Assembly (NCBI GenBank): GCA_030407085.1
Contig: CM059587.1
Location: forward strand, 68,363,001 to 68,427,000
Source of the DNA: Trichopria drosophilae
Lineage: Eukaryota > Arthropoda > Insecta > Hymenoptera > Diapriidae
DNA length: 64,000 nt
Reading direction: 5' to 3'
A program made the position numbers and the translations under genes. Positions 44,179 to 56,396 of this stretch are shown in pieces. The notes below the pieces were generated by a model, which did no database searches, was not told where the DNA came from, and saw only the letters and a program-made list of their open reading frames with translations. Every line of letters starts with the position of its first letter. Positions within the stretch are counted from its first letter, which is position 1.

Positions 44179-45214
44179 ATGTACCATCTCCGAAATGGAG
44201 AGGAAGTTGGGCGGTCCCAAGCTTCTCCGATGTATGACCGGTTACTCCCTTTTTGGGACATTTTGGATGAAAATAATAAGATCGGAGAGTTTTTGACTGC
44301 AACGGCTCGGCCCAACCATGAAAATCGTCAGGCGGAGTATGAGTACCCCAGCGCATCTGACGCGGACTCTGAACCTGAACTTCAACCCGAACCTGCTGAA
44401 GATGTGGGTAAGTAATTTCAGGACTAATTCCACCATTAAGGCAATTTCGTAAGTCAAGAAAACAGTTAAAACCATAACAACAGAGAATTTGCAAAAATAA
44501 ATTTCGTAGGTAACAATTTTGAAAATATGACAATGGATTCGTAGTCAGCGATCTCGAAGACCTCCAAGTACCAAGTTTCATGTAAAACAAACAATGTTTT
44601 AGGTTTTTGCTCCAGCATTTTTGATCCGCCATTATGATTGTTTAAAATCTGACCACATATTCTTAATCAGCGATCACGAAAACTTGCTGATATCTAAAGA
44701 AGTTATTTGCATTTATTTTCATTAAACGAAATTAATTCCTGATATCTAGTTTCACAGAAATATAATAAAATTTAAGATTTTTGTCTGCCATATTGGATCG
44801 ACCATTTTGAACTTTTAAATTTTTACAAATTTGTAACCAGTGACCTCATAAACCCATATATACCAAATATTACACAAAATGATCTTGTTTTCAAAATTTC
44901 TGTCGAATATTGGATCCGTCATTTTGAATTTTAAAAATCTGACATCGGATTCGTAATTAGCGACCTCAAAACCCTTAGACAGTATCTAAAAGAAACCAAA
45001 TCGTTGAAAAAATTCATGACTGAAAGGGTTCATTATTGCTAACAAAAATAATTGTTCTTTTGCAGATGAACCGAACGACAGAGAAAATGTCGAGGAAGGT
45101 GCAGAGCCTGTTCAAGTGGTAAATGAAAACAGCAACAATGAGCAGATCGTAATGATTGATCTTACCACATTGCAACAATTTCTTGCTGGCAATAATGCGT
45201 TTGGTGTACAGTAA
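44179..45214 (+). CDS. Two-exon gene for a small acidic protein
   Basis: Exon 1 44179-44407 and exon 2 45066-45214, joined across an intron with GTAAGT at 44408 and TTTTGCAG ending 45065. Exon 1 ends after one base of a codon and exon 2 supplies the other two, giving an unbroken 125-codon frame to a TAA at 45212-45214. The protein begins MYHLRNGEEVGRSQ, has SPMYDRLLPFWDILDE, then an acidic Glu/Pro region, and ends EQIVMIDLTTLQQFLAGN. The first part resembles the tail of Myb/SANT-like DNA-binding modules often found with insect transposons, but I cannot name it. A run of nine A before the ATG may hide a frameshift from an upstream exon (an acceptor-like TGGTTACAG lies at 44135-44143). The intron is full of GCGACC repeats. 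Confidence 0.5.
44408..45065 (+). other. Intron filled with dispersed GCGACC repeats
   Basis: Starts GTAAGT and ends TTTTGCAG. Contains about four minus-oriented units of the dispersed repeat (GATTCGTAGTCAGCGATC, ATTCTTAATCAGCGATC, TTGTAACCAGTGACC, TTCGTAATTAGCGACC), spaced about 110-150 bp. Confidence 0.55.
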
Positions 45215-45771
45215 TACAAAACGATGTTTTTTCATTTATATTTCTACCAAAAATTTATTTACCTCTTCTCCAATAACGCAACCCACGCTAAAACTTAAGG
45301 TGAACTGCCCTAAGATTACGCACTTAACTTTCTTTCAGTGATAACTTTTTAACCTACGTGTAAAAATTTATAAAAAATGATCAAAATGTAGCAACATGTT
45401 CCTAAAATGAACGCACTGTAGTGAAAGTTGAAATATAATTATATTGTTTTGCAAAATAAAGCATTTGGAGGACATCTCATTTTCGTAATTTGCTGTATGA
45501 TGTGCCCAAGAGTACGCAGTATTTCCTTTTGCTAATTGTCAAATTCATTGCTTTCATAATTTTGCAAAAACGCAAGATTTCTTCTGTTTTTCGAATATCG
45601 GTGTCGCAATAACTGACAATATAATGGAACAGACAAAGAAAACAATAAGAAAACAAAATAATTGTCTCTTTTATTAAAACTACGGTACTGTGGACTCTTG
45701 TGGATTAGGACGTATGATGAAGATAGACTGTGCTTCTTTGAAGTATAAAGAACACTGATTTTTCTAATATA
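45215..45771. other. Non-coding downstream of the two-exon gene
   Basis: No further gene. GCAAAATAAAGCA at about 45450 could serve as a polyadenylation signal for the gene at 44179. Confidence 0.4.
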
Positions 45772-47262
45772 CAGGGTGGCCGATTTATCTGAAGACATCG
45801 AAATATCTCGAGGACTATGCACAGAATCAAAAAAGTTGTCGGATGAAAGTTGTTCGACACGAAGGGGGGCATCCAGTGATAATTAAATTTACCCCCTCCC
45901 CCATCTCCTGGAGGTGGAGTGGGGGCAAAAACAATAAAACTTAAATAGGAACCCCCATTTTTTATTGCAGATTTGGATTCTCCGGAAAAAAGTACACGAA
46001 TTTGACCTAGGAGCTATTGCATTTTGGTTCACAGGTGGCGCTGTAATCGATAAAAATCCAAATTTATCCGAAGACATTGAAATACCTCGAGAACTATGTG
46101 TTTTGTGAATGGGCATTTCAAAAAATGCAAACGAACCACAATTTCTTTGCTAATGTATCATTTTCAGATGAATCTACATTCACGAACCATGGTGGCGTCA
46201 ATAGGCATAATATGCGTTATTGGAGCGTAGAAAATCCCCATTGGTTACGACAAGTTAATCATCAACGTCCTTGGTCGGTGAACGTTTGGTGTGGAATCAT
46301 AGGAAATAAACTCATTGGTCCTTATTTCATTGAAGGTAATTTAAATGGAACAAAATATCGAGATTTCCTAGAACAAGAAGTACCATTACTACTTGAGGAT
46401 GTTGCTATGGACGTCCGACGGACAATGTGGTTTCAGCATGATGGTTGCCCAACACATTTTTCAAGAGTAGCAAGGGAAATACTAGACCGTGATTACAATG
46501 GTAGGTGGATTGGTAGAGGTGGCCCCATTAATTGGCCTGCGAGGTCACCTGATCTAACATCTCTGGATTTCTTCCTATGGGGTTACCTAAAAGGCAAGGT
46601 TTATGAACAAGTACCAACGACTCGTGAAAACATGGTGGAACGCATAAGAACTGCTTGCGCAGAAATTTCTGCAGATATGATTCTATCATGTATAAAGTCA
46701 TTTGAAGAAAGAATAAATAAATGCATTGAAGTGGAAGGTCAACATTTCGAACACTTACTCAAGTAAGTGAACAGTGAGACAGTTAGAGGCAAGGGGACTC
46801 ACGTAAAACAAGCAGCCCAAAGGGAACAGAAAAATACTACGTCCACGTCGTTGTTCCTGGGTAACGCTAAATGTATTTTTTCCCGGCTTTGTTAGAATGA
46901 CCGTATTCCATATCCGCTACGCGGGCGAAATTTGTCAATATTGGAGAATCCAAATCTGCAATAAAAACTGGGGGTTCCTATTTAAGTTTTATTGTTTTTG
47001 CCCCCACTCCACCCCCAGGGGATGGGGGAGGGGGTAAATTTCATTATTACTGGATGCCCCCCTTCGTGTCGAAGAACTTTCATCCGACAACTTTTTTGAT
47101 TCTGTGCATAGTTCTCGAGGTATTTCAATGTCTTCGGATAAATTTGGATTTTTATCGATTACAGCGCCACCTGTGAACCAAAATGCAATAGCTCCTAGGT
47201 CAAATTCGTGTACTTTTTTCCGGAGAATCCAAATCTGCAATAAAAAATGGGGTTTCCTATTT
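45772..47262 (+). mobile_element. Rearranged Tc1/mariner-like transposon
   Basis: Left end CAGGGTGGCCGATTTATC follows a TA at 45770-45771. Blocks of the terminal region are present more than once: left side reads A-B-C-A' before the transposase, and the right side, read inverted, reads B'-C-A-B. The right side therefore lacks the CAGGGTGGCC end. The element contains the C-terminal two thirds of a DD41D-type transposase. Confidence 0.75.
46077..46766 (+). pseudogene. DD41D mariner-like transposase, N-truncated
   Basis: About 229 codons, uninterrupted. The first eight or so codons come from a terminal-repeat copy (CTCGAGAACTATG) fused to the gene, so the N-terminal DNA-binding domain is gone. 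Catalytic acids: Asp in FSDESTFTNHGG, Asp in WFQHDGCPTHFS, Asp in LTSLDFFLWGYLKGKVY. I count 41 residues between the second and third, hence DD41D, within the IS630-Tc1-mariner superfamily. The C-terminus (MILSCIKSFEERINKCIEVEGQHFEHLLK in two parts) is complete, with a stop at 46764-46766. It was probably active until the N-terminal loss. Confidence 0.85.
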
Positions 47263-48009
47263 AAGGGTGTTGTTCTGAAGCCCCTGAGCGCCGCGGTGGC
47301 CATTGTGGAACTACCAAAACGGAAGTAAAACTCCTTTGCAGATTACGCATTCAATTTTAACTTTTTATATTATTAAGTGCGTTTTTTATAAGCTATTATT
47401 CCCCTAGAATGTGCGTCCACTTCGATATTGGCGCAACGATTGTCGCATAATCCAAAAAAAAAAAGGATAAAATCTGCCTGTTTTTCACCTCACACGTACA
47501 TGATGTGTAGATGTGTTAGTCGTCACGATAAAAACGCTTATTGCATCGTTTCGATAACGCTAACGCACAAAAACGGAGTGGACGTGCATTCCTGACACTT
47601 CGCGGATTACATTGAACCCACTTTTATGCAAATTAATTATGTTTTCGAGGCGTAATCTGCAAATTGCGACTCGAAGCGGGTAATGGCGGCACATAAGGTA
47701 GCCGCGAGCATATATATATATAGGAAGCGTATGGGTTCGAGATACGGGAGCAGAAAGAGAAAGAAAGAGAGGGCGGATAAGAATGTAAAAGGCTGTCATC
47801 TCATTCTCTCACAAAGGAACCTCAGGTGCGATGATTATCACCGATTTTATTGAAACTTTCTCATAATATCGCACATACTTACCACCCTTTTTGTTATCAG
47901 AATGATCGATGCAATACTCAATCGTTTTCTAGAAAATCACATTTGAATTTCCTACTTTTTAAGCTATAAGTAGTAACTTATATGAAGCGAATATCGCAAT
48001 TTGTTATAG

Positions 48010-48080
48010 AAGCTATGTTGGATCAGGCATTATAGCGCTTGTTTCGTAACTCATGTTTCATGGGTTCAAATCTCGACAGA
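48010..48080 (+). repeat. tRNA-like relic
   Basis: TTGGATCAGGCATTATAGCGC resembles a D arm, GGGTTCAAATCTC is a B box, and a run of T follows at 48087-48099. Stem pairing is poor, so a decayed tRNA or SINE head is more likely than a working gene. Confidence 0.4.
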
Positions 48081-49306
48081 GGAGTAATTTTTTTTTTTTA
48101 AAAGCCTTATTTGTTATAAACTAATCATGAACCGTAGAAACTGTGAATTTTAATTATTTTTAACCTTTTTAAATAATGTTTTGATGGAGAATTTAACTTT
48201 CTCTCATTTCTTTCTTATAATGAAAATTATGTAATAATATTCCCATAACAACATTTCTAAGTTCTATTTATAAATATAATATTTATAAATAATATTATTA
48301 ATAATAATAACAACAACAATATGAAACAAAATTCTTCGCTTTTTAATCATTTTCTTTAATCATTTGTAAATTTATATTTTTTTATGTAAAAATGTTCTTT
48401 CGAATAGATGGGATGGGTGTAAATGAATGTAATAAATTATAATCATTTTAATGATTCAAATTATTGTTATAGTTGTTCTTATTGTTATTATTATTACTAT
48501 TATTATTAATAATTCAATATCGGTAGATAACTGATTTTTAACAAAAATTTGTACGCTTGTTTTTACACAGAAATTGGAATTGTTACTAATTTTTACTTTT
48601 TTGCATGAAACTTCAACAATTATTCATCGTAGAAACTTCAACCGATGCTCACTTTACGCAGATAATTTCATCCTCTTCATAATAGTTCGGATACTACCAC
48701 TGTCTAAATGTAGCCAAAAAATACTTACTTACAAAAAAAGTACATGAAAATAACAATTTTTCATATTTTTCTTTTGTACCATCGTGGATTTAACATCAAA
48801 ATGATTTTTCTCTTAAACATAAAGATTCAAAATTTCATTATTTGCAAGTTTCATTCTATGCATTTTTCCCACATGAAGCACGGTTTTCGAGTAATTATTG
48901 ATTTCATCGCAAAAAATTTTCCGATTGTGCGTTAATTTGTTTTTTAAACGTTCATATCTTCGTAAATATTGAACGCACAACATTACATAAACAAATGAAA
49001 ATTGTTCGTAATTTCATCCTCTACAACTTTTATTTGAAGTATTTTGCGATGCGAATGGTTATTTTTGACTTATAATCGAGAAACGCGCGTTACAGTGACT
49101 CCGCAAAACTGCCAATATTTGAAAAAAACTATCTCGGCTTCTATTGGTCGTAGAAGCTGTTTTAAAAGTCGAAATTGTGTAGAATTTCCCCAAATACAAT
49201 TTTCGTGAATTTCTTTTTTTTAATGTGATATTTTTAGAGTTATTTCAGAAAAACCTATTTTTTGGATACATTTTTCCTAGTTCCTTGTAGTTTAATAGCG
49301 TGAAGT

Positions 49307-49354
49307 TTTGCATCACCATACCTGGACTAACCTGGAAAAGTATGGTGATGCAAA
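49307..49354. repeat. 15-bp perfect hairpin
   Basis: TTTGCATCACCATAC at 49307-49321 and its exact complement at 49340-49354, loop of 18 bases. Confidence 0.8.
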
Positions 49355-50027
49355 TATATTTATGTATAGATTCTTTTTTATAGATTCACTGAAATCGGTA
49401 ATAATGTTGAACCTTAGTAAAATATAATTGTATATCCATTATTTTCAGTAATATAAAGTAAATTGTATATCCATTATTTTTTAATAGTTATATCGCATTT
49501 GTCTGTATAGTAGATTCAGATTCTACGCTACTAACGAATTTTCCATGTAGCACGAGTCATGGGATTAAAAGTAATTAAGTTCCAAACCAATACATCCCTG
49601 CGTTTGTTATCTGTTCAGTATGAAGCATTATTGGCAGAAACAAGTAAGAAATATCTCCATTTTACATGCAAAATACAAATAAAATATTCTTTCTTTCTCA
49701 TTGCAAAAATAGATCTGTTGATAAACGTCGTAGTTTTGAAAAGTAGAGTAAAGATGTCAAAACCAAAGCTAAACCCCAAAACCAATAGTGCAATGTATAA
49801 ATATCCATTCAGAATTTTAAAGGGAATCACCAAATTTATTTTGATCCCTTTATTTTTGTTTCTTTATCATTTTTTACCTACAAAATGATAGCGTGTCGAA
49901 CAATTAAACATTCATATTGTTTATCACTTTAGAAATTTTCTAATTTTCAATTAATTTGTGTTAATTAATTAATGTAATTTTTTAATTAATTAATGTTAAC
50001 GGTTCATTTGCAGAAAAAAATAATATT

Positions 50028-51720
50028 TAAAATCATGTTTTATACTATTTTTATTGTTCTTTTAGGTAAATTAAGAGATACGTAATAAAGATATTAATAA
50101 GGGTTCGGCTTTGTCCTACAAAGTTGGTTGCTGTTGGTTTTCCTCGACGTTTCGATATACTTCTACATAAAAACACCGTGTAATTAAGAGATACGTATTT
50201 TTCGTTTTGCAGAAAATCTCTCGCTGGTGATTTCATTTTTGTCCGAAACAGGTAGGAAATTATTTTTAAATCTCTCTATTTCCGTTAAAAATCGATATTT
50301 TAACATTCTGTTCCCCTAATTCAGTAGTGTTTTAAATGTTCTTTCATGGCCATTTTGAAATTTTACGAAATTTTGAAAATTAATAAAATGGCGGTCATTT
50401 TGTGAAAACAAAAGAAAAACTTGATTTTCAAAATTCTAATTTTTTTTATCATAATTAGACACTATAAAAAGGAAAGTTTTCCAATAAGTTTGGTCTGCGC
50501 TAAAATGGTGTGAAAGCGTCAAGATTTTTTTTCTTTAAAAAACAAATCGTTATTTATCAGGTTTCAGCGACGTCGCGTCATCTTTCAGTTAGTAAAACAA
50601 CAGGAAAATGTTGAGCATATATATTACAAATAGAAACTTTTACACATTAACATTAACAAACCATTTTGTATATTTTAAGAATAAAAACGTGCTACCGCTT
50701 ACTCCGTTATCGGCCCAAGGAAAATATGTTCAAACACCGTTAGGTCTGTTCATAAAATTGAGCGTATCGCCGTTGTTGATGTCTAATAATAATGCGTAAA
50801 TAGAACAAGAAAAAAATAAGAAAAGTGCAGAATTTTCAGGAGAAATTTTTCTTTCATATATTAAGAATCTTACAATGAATATTACAACCCTACTTAGCGC
50901 TACCCATGCAGGATGAACGACATGGACGTGATATAGGATTCTCATCCCGTTGGGGTACTTTTTGAAGTGAGTCTCATTGCCTCTCACGAATTGGGGTGCT
51001 TTTTGAATTGTAATTGTTTCACGATTAGATAAGTAGATGTGTGCTTCATCTGCAACATGAAACCTAAACGACCCGTTCATTTTTATATACTGACAGATAA
51101 ACATTTTTCAACAAATGTCTTCCACCGATCGTTAACAACAGCACGCATTTATTCTTAAAATATAATCAAATTGTTTATTAATAATAATATTTGAAAGTTT
51201 CTATGGCTAATAGATATGATCCAAATTTCTCTTTTATTTCACTAACTGAAAGATGACGTTGCTGCAACCTGATAAATGCCGATTAAAAAAAAAATTGACG
51301 CTTCCACGCCATTTTAGCGCAGACCAAACCTATTGGAAAACATTCCTTTTTATATTATCTAATCATAAAAAAAATTACAATTTTGAAAAATGATGTTTTT
51401 CAGAAAAACGAGTTTTTTTATTTTTCAAAATATGGCCGCCATTTTGTTAATTTTCAAACTTTATAAAATTTCAAAATGGCCATGAAAGAACATTTAAAAT
51501 ACTACTAAATTAAGAAAACAGAATGCTAAAATATCGATTTTTAACGGAAATAGATAGATTTGAATATAATTTCCTACCTGTTTGGAAAAATGAAATCACC
51601 AGCGAAATTTTTGTGCAGGCCGTAACTTCGCGAAAAATTTTTTGTTTGCAAAACAAAAAAATACGTATCTCTTTATTTACCCAAAAGAACAATAAAACTC
51701 GTATAAAACATGATTTTGAA
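50028..51720. mobile_element. Element with about 550-bp terminal inverted repeats
   Basis: 50028-50600 is the inverted copy of 51230-51720: shared AAAATCATGTTTTATAC outer ends, AAGAGATACGTATTTTT, CGCTGGTGATTTCATTTTT, AACAGGTAGGAAAT, GGCCATTTTGAAATTTTA and CTGAAAGATGACG. The interior (50601-51229) includes a minus-strand stretch reading FRFHVADEAHIYLSN, reminiscent of the first DDE motif of mariner-type transposases, plus a phrase similar to the sequence downstream of the transposase at 46833-46880. It may be a decayed relative of that family. Confidence 0.65.
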
Positions 51721-53375
51721 TTTTAAATTTATTTTCATTGCATGATTTGAAATGGAATATAGGTCACCTACAATATTCGTTTTCTAAATTTTTATATATT
51801 TATCGTGTTATAGAATATATTTTCGATATCAATAATTTCCATATCAAATCCATATTAAGTACATTAGAACGTGTTAATTAAGGTCCATGCCTACCACAGC
51901 ACGGATAGCGCCAAACTAACTATCGAAAATAAGATATATGCCAAAAATTAAATATCTCTGTATTTTGGTTTTTAAAAAATACTTGTTTATAACAATTTGT
52001 TATCAACAATTTCGTCAAAAGTGGTTTTAGGTGAAATCTGGCTGCGCCAATCGATTTTACGGGAAAAATTAGATGCTAATCATTGGAAGTACGATATGTC
52101 AAAAATAAAATACCTGGTTTTTTTGTTTATAAAAAATAATTATTTATAACAATTTATTGGTAAAGAATATACAGAAATTCTATACTTTTCTGTAATAATG
52201 TGGATTTACATTGTTTTCCATTGTCAACTGTCGATAAATATTTAGAAAAATTACAGTTTTTTGTTGATAAAGCCCGCAACAACTTTTAGATGATTGTTGA
52301 TGAGTAAATAAAGCAAAGAACCATCGGAAACCTGCCAGAGAATTATAAGAAGTCCATTTACAAAAAAAAAATGATATCCATGTAAATATGCATATATATT
52401 ATTGATTATTATTTCACATTATTATTTCATAATTATTTCAACATTACTTCCAAAATAATTGAAATATACATTTCAATTGAACATTTTATATGCAATGAGA
52501 GATGATATCATTCCATCTATTTACTATGTCGTTTTGACGCAGATCCGCAACCTAGTATATATGATGTGTGTTATTCACATATATGTATACATATATGCAC
52601 CCATATACTTTTTTAGGCATGTCTAAGAAGTGTACTACTGATGGTAAATGTTTTTTAATTTTCTATGCAGAAGTCTAATATTACATATTAAAATTTAGTA
52701 TTTATTAATAAAGATTCAAACTCTGTTTAGCGAAAAAAATTAAAAATTTGACTATTACAATTTTTAATATTTTTCAACGATGATTTTTTTTTTCTATGCA
52801 TATTTTGTAATTTTAAACTTCTCACGTGGATTTGAAAAAAGTGGTAAAGAATGGAAAATTATGAACTGATAGAAAATTACAATTTGGGCATTTGTACCAC
52901 TCTATATGTTTTTAGGTCGAAAATGACGAAGAAAAGAAATAAAACCTTAGCTGAAAATTAAAATATAACTATATATATATATACTAATGTTACATATTTG
53001 CAAAAAAAGTTTTAGCCATCTATTATATGCGATAACTTCATGTATAGAAACGATTTTCCGAAGAAGACGCACGAGTTACCTCGTCCGAATCCGTCGGATA
53101 TAGCCGGGAGAAATTCTATCGCAAGAAAAAAAATGAGCTTCGCCGTCGAAACTATCGGACGATCGCTGTAAATGCATATACATATATATGTATGCTACAG
53201 CACCGATTTTCGGGAAGCTCTTGGCGATCTCGGCCAACTTCGGCCTTCCCCGCTACATGTATGAATATCGTTTGTCCTGTACATGTGTATACGTACACAT
53301 GCAAACAAAATTGTGGGGCCCCGGTAAGAACCCTTCGAGAAAATCTTTGATACGGTCCTGACGAGAGAACGAAAG
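51721..53375. other. Non-coding, AT-rich
   Basis: No gene recognised. TATATATATA tracts near 52970 and repeated CATATATATG words at 52560-52600 and 53170-53190. Confidence 0.5.
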
Positions 53376-53508
53376 ATGGGGGAGGGGGTAAATTTAATTA
53401 TCACTGGATGCCCCCCTTCGTGTCGAACAACTTTCATCCGACAACTTTTTTGATTCTGTGCATAGTTCTCGAGATATTTCGATGTCTTCAGATAAATCGG
53501 CCACCCTG
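53376..53508 (-). mobile_element. Isolated end of the mariner-like element
   Basis: Nearly identical to 45772-45906 in reverse: it ends ...GATAAATCGGCCACCCTG followed by TA at 53509-53510, and includes GGATGCCCCCCTTCGTGTCG. Only about 133 bp of one end is present. Confidence 0.85.
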
Positions 53509-53517
53509 TATATGATT

Positions 53518-53519
<2 letters not shown>

Positions 53520-53600
<81 letters not shown>
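53520..53600. repeat. (TA)n microsatellite
   Basis: About 40 TA units immediately beside the transposon end at 53376-53510. Confidence 0.97.
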
Positions 53601-53603
<3 letters not shown>

Positions 53604-53849
53604 TAAATCACTTTAATGATGATATTGAATCGGACCTTGAACATGACCATGAAGGTCGTTTGTTTTTTAAATGGAAACCCATATTTTTCTCACGGATTTG
53701 AAAAAAGCACAAAATTTTACGTTCGAATATAATATGACCGATAATTTAATTAAAACTTAAAAGTTCCCGTGACGGCGAATTATCTCAGTGGGGGTGTATT
53801 TTTGGGGAAAATGTGAAAGATAAAAGTTCCAGGATTGTTCCTTATATAT

Positions 53850-54107
53850 TTCTTTGGGTGGCGCCATACTTACATTTGTCGAGAATGTAGGAAACTGCAG
53901 AAACCTACATTAAGTACAGCAGCACCCATGAGTCGATTCCCGTCTGATAGACAATACGGAATATAAACTCAACAACATGGCTCGGCTTACATATTGCGAG
54001 CTGCTACCGAGAATATAATTTCGAAAAATTGCTACCCGGCGGGGCTCGAACTCACGACCTACGACATCGTAGTCCAGTACGTTACCGCCCGAGCGACGAA
54101 GCCGATC
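53850..54107 (-). mobile_element. tRNA-derived SINE, copy C
   Basis: Same family as 1748-2089 and 28425-28781. The minus-strand head at 54107 has GCTCGGGCGGTAACG and the B box GAGTTCGAGCC; body phrases GTAGGAAACTGCAGAAACC and GATGGCGCCATA-like match. No poly(A) tail is visible at the other end, so the copy is 3'-truncated. Confidence 0.8.
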
Positions 54108-54379
54108 ATATATTTCGGTTTTTATTTTTTATCTATGGAAGTACACTACGAAGAAATTCAAACCAGTGCTCATGTGAAAGCTAACTAATTTCTGAACAAC
54201 ACTGAATTTTTTGGATGTAGTCTACAGTATCGTTTAGGCGAAACAGAGCCTACAGACAGACTATTTAAGCATTTAATATAAGCAATTTGTTCTATTCAAA
54301 GCCGATAGCTACTTCACAGAAAGGTCGTGGGCCTCTCACATTTTTTTTTACATTTTATTTTCACATTCATTTACAATCT

Positions 54380-54582
54380 GCCTTAATATTGGGCAATAAG
54401 TAAATAATTTAACAGATTGAAAGTTTTGATGTATGTCCTAGTACCCAGTACATCTGTCGTAGTTTTAATCCAAGTTGTTTTCTTTTATTCCATATATGGG
54501 TTTCCCATGTAAGTCTTGGATCTAGGTGCATTCCTAGGTACTTTACTGAGTTAACTTGTGTTTCAGTGTCTTCATTAATTGA
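54380..54582 (-). pseudogene. Jockey-like LINE remnant (post-RT region)
   Basis: Minus-strand reading from 54582 gives VNSVKYLGMHLDPRLTW, then WNKRKQLGLKLRQMYWVLG and a shifted continuation NKLFTYCPILRQIV. This is the conserved segment after the reverse transcriptase in Jockey-type elements (the YLG-x-x-LD-x-x-LTW block and the NK-x-x-x-Y-x-x-x-L-x-x-I block). Only about 65 codons remain, with a frameshift. It is a different LINE from the one at 8386-13420. Confidence 0.65.
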
Positions 54583-54701
54583 CGCCCGCGTTTAAAACTT
54601 TCGACATTTTACCATCATGACGGGGCAACAACAAGAATAGTACATTACGATACAAGTGCGCAAAGTGTGGGAACACCTACGCAGCGCACGAGTATCGCAT
54701 A

Positions 54702-54710
54702 CTATTTGTC
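54702..54710 (+). repeat. 9-bp target-site duplication, left (copy 2)
   Basis: CTATTTGTC against CTATTTTTC at 55296-55304, eight of nine bases equal. Confidence 0.7.
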
Positions 54711-55295
54711 GGTGACCGGAATTTATTTCCCTGGAAAAAATTCCCCGGAATTAATATCCCCGTCAAAATTCCCCCGGAAAAAATTTCCCCTGGAAAAAAT
54801 TTCCCCGGAATAAATTCCCCCGCATATCGAAGGGTCTTACGAAGAGGATGCATTTCGATTCGAACAACCGTTCACGAAAGGAATTGAGTTTTGGGTAATT
54901 TCGCGGACCATTTTCTCGACTTTTTAGACAGGTGGGGGTGGGGGGGGGGGGGAGCGCAGCTCTCCTAGTGCGTTCATCAATTATCCACGCATTAACGACT
55001 TTTTAGGCAGGTTAGGGGGGCGAGGTTCATTACAGGTTAGGTTAGGATAGTTTTGGGGGGGGGGTCTGGGGGCGAAGCCCCCCAGTGAACTCATCATCAT
55101 CCACGCATTAACACTTTTAGGCAGGTGGGGGGGGGGGGGGGGGCGAGGTTCATTACAAGTTAGGTTAGAATAGTTTTTTGGGGGGGTCTGGGGAGGGCGG
55201 GGAAATTTATTCCGGGGAAATTTTTTCCAGGGGAAATTTTTTCCGGGGAAATTTGTTCCGGGGAATTATTTCCGGGGGAATAAAGTCCGGGAACC
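54711..55295. mobile_element. GGGGAAAT-type MITE, copy 2
   Basis: A 585-bp relative of 32123-32980 with the same ends (GGTGACCGGAATTTAT and the complement of GGTTCCCGGACTTTAT), the same subterminal GGGGAAATT words, the phrase CATATCGAAGGGTCTTACG, and G-run rich interior with GGTTAGGTTAGGATAG. It is flanked by a nearly perfect 9-bp duplication. Confidence 0.85.
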
Positions 55296-55304
55296 CTATT
55301 TTTC

Positions 55305-56396
55305 CTATTGAGTTGCGCAAAGTTCGACATCTTCAAGAGTACGTGCAAGGACGATGGGGATGGAAGGAGGGGGAAGAGGGGGGGGGGGGGTCGGGGGCGG
55401 ACAAAAAAAGTACAACACCATTAAGATTAAATGCAATGAATATTACAAAATCAAAAGGCGATATTTTGATAAGTTTGATTTCATAATCTTTAATACATAA
55501 AAATAATTCCAAATTGACATCAAAATTGACATTTTACCAGAAAGTACTTTTCGCAATATTCGCCACAAATTAGGTTTGAAAAAGATAAAGATATGACATT
55601 TATTTGTTATTATGGTTAATGTTTATTGTAACTTGACCGTTTACGGAAGATAAAACCGGCGCGTGCCGGCGGCTATAGCGCTCGTTCCAAATTACAACCA
55701 ATCACACGCGAGAAGGATCGTGTCTCAAACTAACCAATCACGAACAATAACGGTACTGTAGACTCGGCGACTCGGTATACGTGTCCACACTCTACATTCC
55801 CGCACGCATTTTAAGCTATACCAGTAACGGGGCACTTTGCGCACGGAAATGCGTGCGCAAAGTACGAACTTTGCGCACGATAATAGGAAAAATCAATTAA
55901 TGAAGACACTGAAAGTGACCAACGATGCTGCAGAACGAGATGTAGCACTTGTTCGATGACACAATGAATCGTTTACAAAAAATGAAGTCTAGAAACAGCA
56001 TTTGTTGCAAGTCGTTACCGAACACTGCAAACAAGTTCCAAATTGTAACAAACGAAATTTTGAAATATACAAAATTTAACTTGTTCGTAATTGTTTGTCA
56101 CTTAGTTATAAGAATAGTTCATTACTTCGACCCAGACCAGAGGTCATCACGTCCTAATCTACAAGAGTCCGCAGTACCGTGATAAAGAACAATTCGTGAA
56201 ATAAAAAGTAAGACGTCGAGAAAAATAGATATTACCGACGGATTTTTCCATTATTTTGGTTATTTTAGTCCATTCGCCCATAGCCAGAAAAATTCTTTTT
56301 TGTCATTTATGGTGTTCATATATGATAAGAATTGAACAGAAATTCCTATGAACCCAAAAAAGGTTTCGTTGTACCACAACGTTGCAAACTTCGTCA
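55305..56396. other. Non-coding
   Basis: No gene recognised. TTTGCGCAC / GTGCGCAAAG hairpin words at 55835-55890, and at about 56185-56330 a repeat also found at 505-645. Confidence 0.5.

Larger units (their letters stand above)
47340..50027. other. Non-coding
   Basis: No gene recognised. A tRNA-like relic at 48010-48080, an AT-rich tract at 48230-48540, and a short hairpin at 49307-49354. A phrase TTGTATATCCATTATTTT is duplicated at 49429 and 49462. Confidence 0.5.

Noticed and set aside
53195..53650. Open frame with a long Ile-Tyr repeat
   Set aside because: Translation of the (TA)n microsatellite and the mariner end.
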